Origin: Pirellulales bacterium
GTDB taxonomy: Bacteria; Planctomycetota; Planctomycetia; Pirellulales; Thermoguttaceae
DNA: 11,368 nt
Reading direction: 5' to 3'
Assembly (NCBI GenBank): GCA_030617125.1
Contig: JAUWWA010000017.1
Location: 1-11,368, forward strand
The first letter of the stretch is position 1; every line of letters begins with the position of its first letter. The notes under the pieces were generated by a model. It was not told the origin of the DNA and did not search any database. It saw only the letters and a program-made list of their open reading frames with translations. Positions 1 to 8,160 of the stretch are shown one piece after another. The translations under genes were made by a program, and so were the position numbers.

Positions 1-972
1 CGGATCGCGGAACATCACCAGATCCGCTGGCTGGGGCCGCATAAGGGGGTCACGCATGCGGCGTTGGCCTCGATCACCAATGCGTGCTTTGACCTGTGGG
101 CCAAAGCCCGAGGCGTGCCGTTGTGGAAGCTGCTGTTGGATCTGGAGCCCGAGCAGTTGATCGACCTGATCGACCTGAGCTACTACGAAGACGTGCTAAC
201 GCGAGAGGAGGCGATCGCCATTCTCCGGCGGCACTTGCCCAGCCGATCGCAGCGGGAAAGTGTACTCGAGACCGGCTATCCCGGCTACGATACTTCCGTA
301 GGCTGGTTCCGATACAGTGATGAGATGATCAAGGAGAACGCGCGGCGAGCGGTCGATGCGGGCTTTACGGCCATGAAGTTGAAAGTCGGCTCGCCGGATC
401 TTACGCGCGATATCCATAGGGCAAAACTCGTTCGCGAGGTGGTCGGCAGCGATGTGAAGATCATGCTCGATGCGAACCAAGTCTGGCCGCTGCCGGCTGC
501 CTTGAAGGCTTGCCGCGAACTCTGCCAGATGCGGCCATTTTGGATTGAAGAACCGACCCAACCGGACGATGTGATCGCCCATCAGACTCTGGCTCGAGCG
601 GTCGCGCCGGTCCCGATTGCGGTGGGCGAGGCTGTGACCAACCGTATCCTCTGGAAGAACTTCCTACAGGCCGGGGCCGTCGGCATCGTGCAGGCAGATT
701 GTACCCGGCTCGCCGGCGTCAGCGAGTATCTGGCGGTGGTGATCCTGGCCAAGAAGTTTCCGGTGCGGGTGGTGCCACACGTCGGCGACATGGGTCAGAT
801 CCACCAGCATTTGGTGTTGTTCAACCACATCGGGTTGAACCACGAGAAGCTGTTTCTGGAGTACATTCCTCACTTGCGCGAGCACTTTGTCCATCCAGTA
901 CGGGTCGAGGGCGGCGTGTACCATACGCCCCAGGAGCCGGGCTGTAGTACTGATCTGAAATTCAATGATTGA
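1..972 (+). CDS. L-fuconate dehydratase (enolase superfamily), 5'-truncated by window edge
   Basis: Member of the mandelate racemase/muconate lactonizing branch of the enolase superfamily, closest by eye to L-fuconate dehydratase (ENOSF1/FucD), which dehydrates L-fuconate to 2-keto-3-deoxy-L-fuconate in the cytoplasm. The reading frame is open from base 1; the TTG at 64 is an internal Leu, not a start, so about 120 N-terminal residues lie outside the window. Catalytic residues are visible: the KLK motif (codons 376-384), metal ligands Asp (469), Glu of WIEEP (547) and Glu of VGEA (628), and the Asp (697)/His (778) dyad. From the first metal ligand on, their spacing (26, 27, 23, 27 residues) equals that known for Xanthomonas FucD. 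The segment WLGPHKGVTHA also matches the family. The protein stops about 25 residues earlier than usual, lacking the common PDG-x-VW tail. Substrate is inferred from similarity; another sugar acid is possible. Neighbouring fucose genes are not visible. Confidence 0.85.
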   Translation, partial: RIAEHHQIRWLGPHKGVTHAALASITNACFDLWAKARGVPLWKLLLDLEPEQLIDLIDLSYYEDVLTREEAIAILRRHLPSRSQRESVLETGYPGYDTSVGWFRYSDEMIKENARRAVDAGFTAMKLKVGSPDLTRDIHRAKLVREVVGSDVKIMLDANQVWPLPAALKACRELCQMRPFWIEEPTQPDDVIAHQTLARAVAPVPIAVGEAVTNRILWKNFLQAGAVGIVQADCTRLAGVSEYLAVVILAKKFPVRVVPHVGDMGQIHQHLVLFNHIGLNHEKLFLEYIPHLREHFVHPVRVEGGVYHTPQEPGCSTDLKFND

Positions 973-1030
973 AGTGCAATATTGCCTGGAACGTGGAGAA
1001 AAGGCGATTTTTCGCCGGTGGCCGAATTTG

Positions 1031-1059
1031 GGAACTTTGTTCGTAGTACGCGCGTCTAA
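1031..1059 (+). promoter_or_regulatory. ECF-sigma (sigma-E-like) promoter for the TPR operon
   Basis: The -35 element GGAACTT (1031-1037) and -10 element GTCTAA (1054-1059) are separated by 16 nt. This matches the established E. coli RpoE-type consensus and spacing. Transcription would start around 1066, giving a leader of about 60 nt before the ATG at 1129. It lies in the only sizeable gap upstream of the TPR operon and points the right way. Planctomycetes are known to carry many ECF sigma factors, so an envelope-stress type control is plausible; which sigma factor acts is not known. Confidence 0.55.
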
Positions 1060-1115
1060 GCAGAAGTTGTGCGCCTGCCCTGGCCATTTCGACAGTTCTA
1101 CCCGCCGAAAATCAC

Positions 1116-1121
1116 GAGGAG
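1116..1121 (+). promoter_or_regulatory. Shine-Dalgarno that fixes the start of the large TPR gene
   Basis: GAGGAG sits 7 nt before the ATG at 1129. An in-frame GTG at 1069 would add 20 residues ahead of the signal peptide, has no comparable upstream purine motif, and nearly coincides with the predicted transcription start, so the ATG at 1129 is preferred. Confidence 0.8.
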
Positions 1122-1128
1122 CAACACT

Positions 1129-4100
1129 ATGCAACGTCTCATATGCCCGATCTTGTCGCTGGCGATCGTGGCGGCGACGGCCGGCGCGGCCCTGGCTCAG
1201 GCCGATGCCCAACAGGTGTACCGACAAGCGAAGGCCGCCTACGAGTCCGGCGAGTTCGCCACCGCCCGCGACCTGGCGAAAAAGGCCTCGCAGACAGACG
1301 CCAAGAATCCGGAAGTCTTCCTCCTGCTGGGGAAGTCGCATTACCAGCTCGGTGAATTAGACGAGGCGATCGCCGCCTGGAAGCGGACCTTGTCGCTGGC
1401 GCCCGAGGAGCCCTTCGCCGCTCGAATGCTGCGTGTCCTGCGTGCTGAAAAGGTGAAAGTCGACACGCGGATCAAGCTGCTGGAGGCATTGGTCCACGAA
1501 GAACTCCTCGACGAGGCGCTTCGGGAGTCCGGACGACTACTGGCCGAGAAGACGCTCTCCGAGTCGCAGCGGGCGACGACCCTGCTGTTGCAGGCCCAGA
1601 TCGTGCTGAAGCTGGGCCGCCCGGCCGAAACCCTCGCAAGGCTCAACCATCTCCGCGTGCTGTATCCCAAGCAGTTCGATCCGGTGCAGGCGATGCTGCT
1701 GGAGGGGCAGGCCAAGTTGGCTGGCGGCGGCCGTCCGACGGTCGAAGGCAAGGCGATTTTGGAGAGGCTCGTGGCCGATCACCCGGGCGCTCCCGCCACG
1801 GCGACTGCCCGCTATGCCCTGATCGCCTACGAACTTCGGCAGGGCGTGAACCCCGCTCGAGCCGGCGCGTTGGCCAAGTGGCTTGCCGAGAGCCCGGGCC
1901 ATCCACGGGTGGGCGAGGCGCTTCGGGCGCTGGTCGAGGCCTACCTGAGCGTGACCCGGCAGGGGGCGAGACCCACGCCGAAGGCCGAGTTGACCAAGTG
2001 GGACGTCGACGCCTTGGCCCTGGCCGATGAACTCTACAAGCAGACGCCCAACGCCAAGGAAGCGGAACAGCTTACCAAACTGCTGTTGAAACACCTCGAT
2101 GAACATTATGCCAAGCACGGGGCCTATGCCGCGGCCGTCAAGGGGGCCGAATTGCAGCGGGGCGTGCCGCTGCCACGGAAGAGCCGACTGCTGATCCTGC
2201 GGGCGGTGGTGCGCTACAAGACGGCGATCGCGATGAAGCACCTCGGCGACCAGGCCCGCCTCGGCAAGTTGCCCGCCACGGCGCCGGTCGACGACGAGCC
2301 GCCCAAGGTGCTCCGCGACGTATTGGCCCAGTACGATGCGATTGCCGGCGAGTATCCGTCCCAGCCGGCTTGGACCGAGCAGGTCAAGCTGGCCGGCGAA
2401 GTTCGCAAATACGCCGCGAAGGTCCGCCCACCTATGAAGGTGGTCCGTTATAAAGGCCCCGACACCTGGGCGGTCGACATCAGCCGGCAGGTGATCAAGG
2501 CCGATGCCGACGCGGCCGCCGTGAAGGCGGCCGTCGACCTCGTCCAGACAATCATCACCGACTACGAGAAATGCGAGAACCTGGATGCCCGGGCCTTCAA
2601 CCTCGGCGTCAGCCGCACGCTGACAACGGTGCTCTCACAAACACACGCCTCGTGGCCCGACGTGATGATGCGTCACGCCGAACGCCTCGATGCCGATGCC
2701 CGGCATGCATTCACCAGGAATCTGGAAAGCGGCGACGGCGAGCGGAATGCCCGACGGTCCGACGTGCAGCAGGAACTACTCCAAACGCTCGAAAAGCTCG
2801 TCGCCAACGAAACCCCGCGTGCGCCGGCCGCGCTGAAGCTCGTCGGACAGCATCTCCAGCCCTGGATTGCGCAGGGTCACTGGGCACTGGCCGAAGAGAT
2901 CTACACCACGTTGGCAAAAGCACTTCCCGAATCAGAGCGGCGCCAGGCCGAGTTGGCGGTCGTCAAGCTGTGGACGGAACAGGTCACTCGTGAGCATCAG
3001 CGCCTGCTCGCGGCCGGTTTCACCGTACCCCGGCAACTCGATCCGAGATTGAAGAAGGCCCTGGCGCGGTGCTGCAAACTGCAAGCCGAGTTGGATCCCA
3101 AGAGCAAAGAGTTGGCATCGGTCCGCGGCATCTGGGACGCGATTCTGCATCACTATCGGACGTTGGAGTATTACGAGGTTGTCGACGCGGCGATCAAGGT
3201 CAAGGCCGAGCGGGCGGTCGACGCGGCCGACGAGTATGCGCAATTCACGCTTGCCCGCCAGTGCGATCTGCACGCCCGGCGCGAGTTGACGCGGTTTTTG
3301 AAGCAGTACGGCGCGTCGGAGCGGATCGTATTGACGCCGGCGTTCAAGGAGGCGATCGCCGCCTACATGAAGTTCATCACCGACCGGCCCGGCAGCCGGT
3401 TCGTTTCGCCGGCAACCGAGCGGATTTTCGAGATCGGTCGGCTTTTCGAGCAGAAGAAGGCATTTGCGGTAGCGTCCGGTGTGTACGGCGGGTTGGCGAA
3501 GTTTGCCGCCGGGGTGAAAGTGCTTTCGCAGTCGGCGCCGGACAAGCCGAGCGCCGCCGAACGGGCGACGTTCACCAGCGCCGTCGCGCTGGATTCACAG
3601 GCCCGAAAAATGCTGGCCGAGGCGCTGGCTTTACGCAAGAGCGACGACCTGCCGCCGGCAAAGCTCAGCGACGAGTTCGCCGCGGCGATTGCTGCCTACA
3701 CAGGCTTCAGTGAGACCAAGCCCGACAGCCCGCTGGTGGGCGATGCTACGACCAAGATCATGTCGATCGCGCATGAATACGCCAAGATCGACGCCTGGGA
3801 CGTGGCCGACGGGGTGTACGCCGATCTATTGAAGTCGAAACTGAAGATCCGCCGCGCGGAGCGGCTGCAATTTGCCCGTGGCCTGTGCCAGTTGGGCCGT
3901 GCGATGCCCAAGCACGCCCGCGAAGTGCTCTCCGTGCTGACTTCCGGCGGCCTCCGCGGGTCGGGTGAGGCGTTGGGGCCGGAGATGCTGGCGCAGCTTG
4001 TTCGGTCGGATAGCCTTACCCTCGGGTTTGCTAGGGCGGAGCTGCAAGCTCCGTCAGGCGGCGGTCCTCGCAGCAGCGTGGCAGGACGGCGGCCGGCCGA

Positions 4101-6534
4101 CACGCCCTCAGCACAGCCGCCCGCCGAAGAACCAGCGGAGGAAGCCGACGGCCGCGCCCGGCGCGACGTGCAACTGTTGGCGATGATCCGCCGTCAGCAG
4201 TCCGATCGTGCGGCCCAGGTGGCGCAACTCCGCGAGAGGCTCGTATACAACGCTCCTCCGGAACAGCAAGTTGACCAGGAGGGCAAGCAGGCTGCTCAGC
4301 GGGTGGCCCAGCGCGGCGTCCTCTCCAAAGCGGAGCTTGCTCGGCAGGAAAAGGCGATTAGTGCCGCATACGAGATATTTCAGGGCATTCGCAAGGAGTA
4401 TCCGCACACGCCGACTGCCCGTCAGGCCCGTGGCGAGATTCTCGTGATGGTGGGCCACTGGCGTACGCTGAGCCAGTGGCAGCGTTCCGCCGCGCTGGCC
4501 GAGCGGTTCTTGGCCGACAATCCGACCAACGCGGAGTTGCCCAAGTTGCGACTGGAGATCGGCCGGAACCGGCTCGCCTGGGCGTCCAAGCCGATCGAGC
4601 GGAAGGCCACCAAGCAGGTGATGCTGGCGGAAGTGTCGAAGCGATTCGACGCCGCGCGGAAGGAGCTTGCCAAGATCGTGACCGACTTCCCCCGCGAGCG
4701 GAGCTATCAGCAGCAAGCGCAATGGGACATTGCGAACAGTTTCCTGACGCAGGCCCGGGTGGTGGCGGCGTTCAGTCCGACGCCGGCCCGGGGGCAGTAC
4801 GTCCGCACGACCAAGGAACTCAGGCTACTCGCCGAGAAATACCCCGACCACCCGAAAATCGGCACCATCCCGCAGATGCTGTGGAACGTCTCGAATGAAT
4901 TGGAGGGCCGTGGCTATTACGAGGAGACGATCCTCGTCTGGAACGAACTGATCATTCACGCACCCGTGCACGCTCTGTCACAACAGGCGGCGTTGAAGAT
5001 CGCGCAGACGTACCACCAGAAGCTCAAGCGACCGCTGAAGGCGGCCGAGGCATACCAGGAACTGAATTTCACCCGCGGTGGCGGCGACCAGACCCTCCAA
5101 AACGCCATCTTCCAGATCGGCTCCGAACTGAAGGGCGAGAAACGTTGGGTCGAGGCGCTGCACGTGCTCGAGACGTTCGTCGACAGCTTCCCCCGCCATC
5201 CACAGGCCGGAACCGCACTGACCATGGTCGGCCAGATCCACCAGACCAACGAGGCGTGGGAAGACGCCATCGCCGCCTATCGCCGAGTGATCGTCGAGTT
5301 CAAGAACGGTAAGTTCGTCCAGGATGCCAAGTGGGCGATCGCCGGATGCACGATCAACCTCAGCCAGTGGCGCGAGGCGGCCGACGCATACCGAGTATAC
5401 GCGAAGGCGTATCCCAAGGATTCCAAACTGGCCGAGGCCAAGCGGCGGATCGAGGTGTTCAAGGACCTGGTGCGCTACCAGGGGCTGGTCGACGAAGAGC
5501 GACAGCGCAAAGCGTTCGACGCCCAGTACCAAATCGCCGCGATCGTCGGCACGCAGTTGTCCAATCCGGTCAAGGCGATCATCGAGTATCGCAAGGTCGT
5601 GAAGAACTGGCCGGAGAGCCACCTGGCCGACGACGCCTTGTACGCGGTGGGCACGACGTACCTTTCGCTGGGCGAGACGGAGCAGGCCCGCGAGGCCCTG
5701 CTGGCGGCGGCCGAGAAGTACCCGGCCAGCCCGCTGGCCGACGACGCGCTGTTCATGGTCGGCAAGAGCCACGAAGACGAGGCCCAGAAGCTGGCCACGG
5801 TGACGCGGGAGAAATCGCTCGAAGAGGCGAAAGACGTGGCACAGAAGCACGCCTACAAGCAGGCCCAAACGACGCGGCGATTGCAGCAGGAGTTCCGGGG
5901 AAAGCGGATCGCCAGTCTCCGCAAAGGAGGCAAGGGGGAAGCGGCCTCAGTGGAAGAAGCCGCCCAGGCCGCCATTTACGGCCAGTTTAGCAGTGCCAAC
6001 GTGGCACTGTTCGCGCAAAAAGCCTACCAGGAAGTCGAGGCGCTGACCGCCACGCAGCTTGCCGATCGCCAGGACAAGATCAACGCCGCGCTGCGCAAGG
6101 CGGTGGAGTCTTACACCTCGGCCTCGAAGGTGGCCGGCGCCGACAAGGCCGACGATGCGTTGCTGAAGATGGCCACCATTTACGACCAGCAGCTTAGGGA
6201 CTCGAAGGCCGCCATGCAGACCTGGCTGGAGATCGTCCGGCAGTTCAGCGGCACCGGCGTGGCCGAGGACGCCAGTTGGCGAATCGCCCAGGTCTACGAG
6301 CGCGAGGGTAAGTACGCCGAGGCGATCGAGGCGTACAAGGCGTTCTTGCGGAATTACCGCCGCAGCCCCAAGGCCGGCGCCGCCCAGTTCGCCATCGCCG
6401 AAAATCACGAGCACCTGGGCCAGTGGGTCGCCGCAATGGACTCGTATACGAACTACATGACCAACTTCCCCGACGGGCCGTTGGTGAAGAAAGCCAAGGA
6501 ACAAATCAATTGGATTAAAACCTACCGATTGTGA
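1129..6534 (+). CDS. Giant secreted TPR-repeat protein (1801 aa)
   Basis: Probable periplasmic or envelope scaffold built almost wholly of tetratricopeptide-type helical hairpins. Residues 1-23 form a Sec signal peptide (basic start, hydrophobic core, cleavage at ALA|QA). TPR units are clearest at 28-95, 150-180, 739-792, 850-904, 1365-1430, 1497-1550 and 1674-1785; the last stretches resemble the YbgF/CpoB and BamD style (YPxSPxAxDA followed by a G-x-Y-x-EA helix). Residues 739-792 and 850-904 are an internal duplication. A proline, glutamine and arginine-rich linker (about 960-1065) interrupts the repeats and carries a palindrome at DNA level. Residues 1545-1600 are charged and probably coiled-coil. 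No enzymatic domain, lipobox, transmembrane helix or sorting signal is visible. The start is set by GAGGAG 7 nt upstream. The next gene begins 15 nt after the stop, so the two are an operon, probably under the ECF-type promoter at 1031. The precise role is unknown; partner binding or cell-envelope assembly is inference. Confidence 0.85.
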   Translation: MQRLICPILSLAIVAATAGAALAQADAQQVYRQAKAAYESGEFATARDLAKKASQTDAKNPEVFLLLGKSHYQLGELDEAIAAWKRTLSLAPEEPFAARMLRVLRAEKVKVDTRIKLLEALVHEELLDEALRESGRLLAEKTLSESQRATTLLLQAQIVLKLGRPAETLARLNHLRVLYPKQFDPVQAMLLEGQAKLAGGGRPTVEGKAILERLVADHPGAPATATARYALIAYELRQGVNPARAGALAKWLAESPGHPRVGEALRALVEAYLSVTRQGARPTPKAELTKWDVDALALADELYKQTPNAKEAEQLTKLLLKHLDEHYAKHGAYAAAVKGAELQRGVPLPRKSRLLILRAVVRYKTAIAMKHLGDQARLGKLPATAPVDDEPPKVLRDVLAQYDAIAGEYPSQPAWTEQVKLAGEVRKYAAKVRPPMKVVRYKGPDTWAVDISRQVIKADADAAAVKAAVDLVQTIITDYEKCENLDARAFNLGVSRTLTTVLSQTHASWPDVMMRHAERLDADARHAFTRNLESGDGERNARRSDVQQELLQTLEKLVANETPRAPAALKLVGQHLQPWIAQGHWALAEEIYTTLAKALPESERRQAELAVVKLWTEQVTREHQRLLAAGFTVPRQLDPRLKKALARCCKLQAELDPKSKELASVRGIWDAILHHYRTLEYYEVVDAAIKVKAERAVDAADEYAQFTLARQCDLHARRELTRFLKQYGASERIVLTPAFKEAIAAYMKFITDRPGSRFVSPATERIFEIGRLFEQKKAFAVASGVYGGLAKFAAGVKVLSQSAPDKPSAAERATFTSAVALDSQARKMLAEALALRKSDDLPPAKLSDEFAAAIAAYTGFSETKPDSPLVGDATTKIMSIAHEYAKIDAWDVADGVYADLLKSKLKIRRAERLQFARGLCQLGRAMPKHAREVLSVLTSGGLRGSGEALGPEMLAQLVRSDSLTLGFARAELQAPSGGGPRSSVAGRRPADTPSAQPPAEEPAEEADGRARRDVQLLAMIRRQQSDRAAQVAQLRERLVYNAPPEQQVDQEGKQAAQRVAQRGVLSKAELARQEKAISAAYEIFQGIRKEYPHTPTARQARGEILVMVGHWRTLSQWQRSAALAERFLADNPTNAELPKLRLEIGRNRLAWASKPIERKATKQVMLAEVSKRFDAARKELAKIVTDFPRERSYQQQAQWDIANSFLTQARVVAAFSPTPARGQYVRTTKELRLLAEKYPDHPKIGTIPQMLWNVSNELEGRGYYEETILVWNELIIHAPVHALSQQAALKIAQTYHQKLKRPLKAAEAYQELNFTRGGGDQTLQNAIFQIGSELKGEKRWVEALHVLETFVDSFPRHPQAGTALTMVGQIHQTNEAWEDAIAAYRRVIVEFKNGKFVQDAKWAIAGCTINLSQWREAADAYRVYAKAYPKDSKLAEAKRRIEVFKDLVRYQGLVDEERQRKAFDAQYQIAAIVGTQLSNPVKAIIEYRKVVKNWPESHLADDALYAVGTTYLSLGETEQAREALLAAAEKYPASPLADDALFMVGKSHEDEAQKLATVTREKSLEEAKDVAQKHAYKQAQTTRRLQQEFRGKRIASLRKGGKGEAASVEEAAQAAIYGQFSSANVALFAQKAYQEVEALTATQLADRQDKINAALRKAVESYTSASKVAGADKADDALLKMATIYDQQLRDSKAAMQTWLEIVRQFSGTGVAEDASWRIAQVYEREGKYAEAIEAYKAFLRNYRRSPKAGAAQFAIAENHEHLGQWVAAMDSYTNYMTNFPDGPLVKKAKEQINWIKTYRL
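4035..4055. repeat. REP-like palindrome inside the TPR coding sequence
   Basis: CGGAGCT (4037-4043) and its exact inverse complement AGCTCCG (4047-4053) flank a 3-nt loop GCA. A G·T and a G-C pair extend the stem to 9 bp. It is translated in frame as RAELQAPS, at the start of a low-complexity linker. The form is that of repetitive extragenic palindromes; no second exact copy is present in this window, so its repeat status in the genome is inferred. Confidence 0.5.
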
Positions 6535-6549
6535 TCAGGAGACCCAACC

Positions 6550-8058
6550 ATGCGGATTCCAAACACCATCCGGCTCGCAGCGATGACCCTCGCGCTGGCC
6601 GCCCTTTGCGGCATTGCTTCAGCCCAAGCAAAGCCGGAAAAACCAAAACCGGATGCGGCAAAGCCAGACGCAACGAAGGGCGAACCAGATGCCGAACCCA
6701 CGCCCGAGGACCTCTTCAGCCAGGGACGTGACGCCTTGTTCAAGGGCCGCTACGAAAAGGCGGTCGAACTGTTGGGCAAGGCCGTCGCCGCCGACAAAAC
6801 AAAGACCAGCTACCGGCTGCACCTGGCCCGGGCGTACCACTACGCCGGAAAAAGCGACAAGGCCACCGATGAATTGGAAGCCATCCTCAAGACCGCGCCC
6901 GATCACGTCGAAGCCGGTCAGCTCTTGGGCGAAATCTACGCCGCCGCCAAACGCTTCAAGGACGTCGTCCGGGCGCTCGAACCGCTGCTGAAATACCGCC
7001 ACGATTATCCCACTTACCACATGCTCGCCCGGGCCCAGTACGACCTCGGCAAGCACGAGAAGGCCCGAAAATACTACGAAGAAGCCGTCAAGCTCAACCC
7101 CCGTAGCGCCGCCGACCACTACGCCTTGGGAAACATCTACTTGTCGGGCAACTTCTGTGCGTTGGCGGCCGAGTCGTACCAATCGGCATTGCGCCTGGGA
7201 CTCGACAGCCCCGTGTTGCGTTACAAGCTAGCCTCGGCCTACTTCAATCTGCGGAACTACTTCGGGCAGATCACCATTCAGACAGTGCGCTCGGGCAAGG
7301 CCGGTGAGATCAACAACCGTTGGTACTTGATTGAGCCGGTGCCGGGCCGCAAAGACGTCTTCCGATGTGCGGCGGAGGCCTCGGCAGCTTACCAGCTCGC
7401 CAAGGCAGTGGCCGACGGTATCGAGGATCGACCCGATATTCACGTATTGCGAGCGACGATCTACTTGAATGCCCAACGCTACGCGCGGGCCTACGAGATG
7501 TTCACCAAGATCGGCCCCGCGGTGTCGGAGGAGGACAAGGCCCTGTTTCATTACTACTACGCCCAGGCCGCCTTCGGCACAGGCAGGTACGACAAGTATT
7601 TGGAGTTGCTCTGCGAGGCAATCCGGCTGGATCCAGAGGCCTACAAAGCCACGCTGGTTGACGCGTATCTCAAGGTGGCCGAGCAACACAACCAGGCCGG
7701 GCAGCTCCAGAAGTATATCGACTATCTGGCGTTGGCCGTGGCGGAAAGCCCGCAAACCGCCTCGCTGCACCTGAAACTCGGTTTCGCCTACGAGGAAGCC
7801 GAACAGCGCGAGAAGGCGATCGCCCAGTGGCGGATGGTGCTAGACCTGGAGAGCGATCATCCGCAGCGGATGAAGCTGTTGAACCTGATCGAGAAGTACC
7901 GCAGCGGCAGCGAATCGCCCAAGCCGGCTGAACCGGCCAAGTCCGTTAGCCGGAGCGTGACGGAGGGAGTCGACGATTCCGCCGGAATGGTTGGAAGGAT
8001 TGGTTCGAAGGGATACGAGCAGGTCAACGGCAGCGATTTGGAGTTGCGCCGGATGTAA
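6550..8058 (+). CDS. Secreted TPR-repeat protein (502 aa), second gene of the operon
   Basis: Residues 1-25 are a Sec signal peptide (cleavage at ASA|QA), so the protein is exported. Residues 26-50 are a Lys/Pro/Asp-rich linker. TPR hairpins follow at about 51-82, 86-118, 119-150, 153-185 and 187-218, and again at 295-325, 331-362 and 402-435; the fourth (LARAQYDLGKHEKARKYYEE, then LNP) is nearly canonical. Between the two TPR blocks, residues 238-275 hold a non-TPR segment around NNRWYLIEPVPG. The tail from about 452 is Ser/Pro-rich and then unlike any domain I know. AGGAG at 6537-6541, 8 nt before the ATG, and only 15 nt from the upstream stop indicate translation within the same operon as the giant TPR protein, so the two probably work in one envelope complex. 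No enzymatic motif is seen. Function is unknown. The operon has no further plus-strand gene; an ISL3 remnant on the other strand follows. Confidence 0.85.
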   Translation: MRIPNTIRLAAMTLALAALCGIASAQAKPEKPKPDAAKPDATKGEPDAEPTPEDLFSQGRDALFKGRYEKAVELLGKAVAADKTKTSYRLHLARAYHYAGKSDKATDELEAILKTAPDHVEAGQLLGEIYAAAKRFKDVVRALEPLLKYRHDYPTYHMLARAQYDLGKHEKARKYYEEAVKLNPRSAADHYALGNIYLSGNFCALAAESYQSALRLGLDSPVLRYKLASAYFNLRNYFGQITIQTVRSGKAGEINNRWYLIEPVPGRKDVFRCAAEASAAYQLAKAVADGIEDRPDIHVLRATIYLNAQRYARAYEMFTKIGPAVSEEDKALFHYYYAQAAFGTGRYDKYLELLCEAIRLDPEAYKATLVDAYLKVAEQHNQAGQLQKYIDYLALAVAESPQTASLHLKLGFAYEEAEQREKAIAQWRMVLDLESDHPQRMKLLNLIEKYRSGSESPKPAEPAKSVSRSVTEGVDDSAGMVGRIGSKGYEQVNGSDLELRRM

Positions 8059-8160
8059 AGACGAAGAATTGGGCCATCGCAGAGCGAAGGCGTATCCGAG
8101 GGTTTTGGGTGTCCCCAAGTCGCCCCTTCAGCAGTGCCGCGAGACACATCGAAGGATCGC

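Noticed and set aside
1003..1016. GGCGA-TTTT-TCGCC hairpin after the dehydratase gene as a terminator
   Set aside because: Only 5 bp and no U-tract after it; it also lies just before the ECF promoter. Not enough to call.
1069..1128. GTG at 1069 as the start of the giant TPR protein
   Set aside because: It has no Shine-Dalgarno, would spoil the signal peptide and nearly coincides with the predicted transcription start; the ATG at 1129 is much better supported.
4978..5868. 296-residue open frame on the minus strand opposite the giant TPR gene
   Set aside because: Antisense frame of a GC-rich coding region; low-complexity Leu/Gly/Asp-rich translation with no domain, while the plus strand is clearly coding. 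The same holds for the other long antisense frames over 1129-8058.
8105..8118. TTGGG-TGTC-CCCAA hairpin after the second TPR gene as a terminator
   Set aside because: Five base pairs and no U-tract on either strand; no convincing terminator found between the convergent genes.
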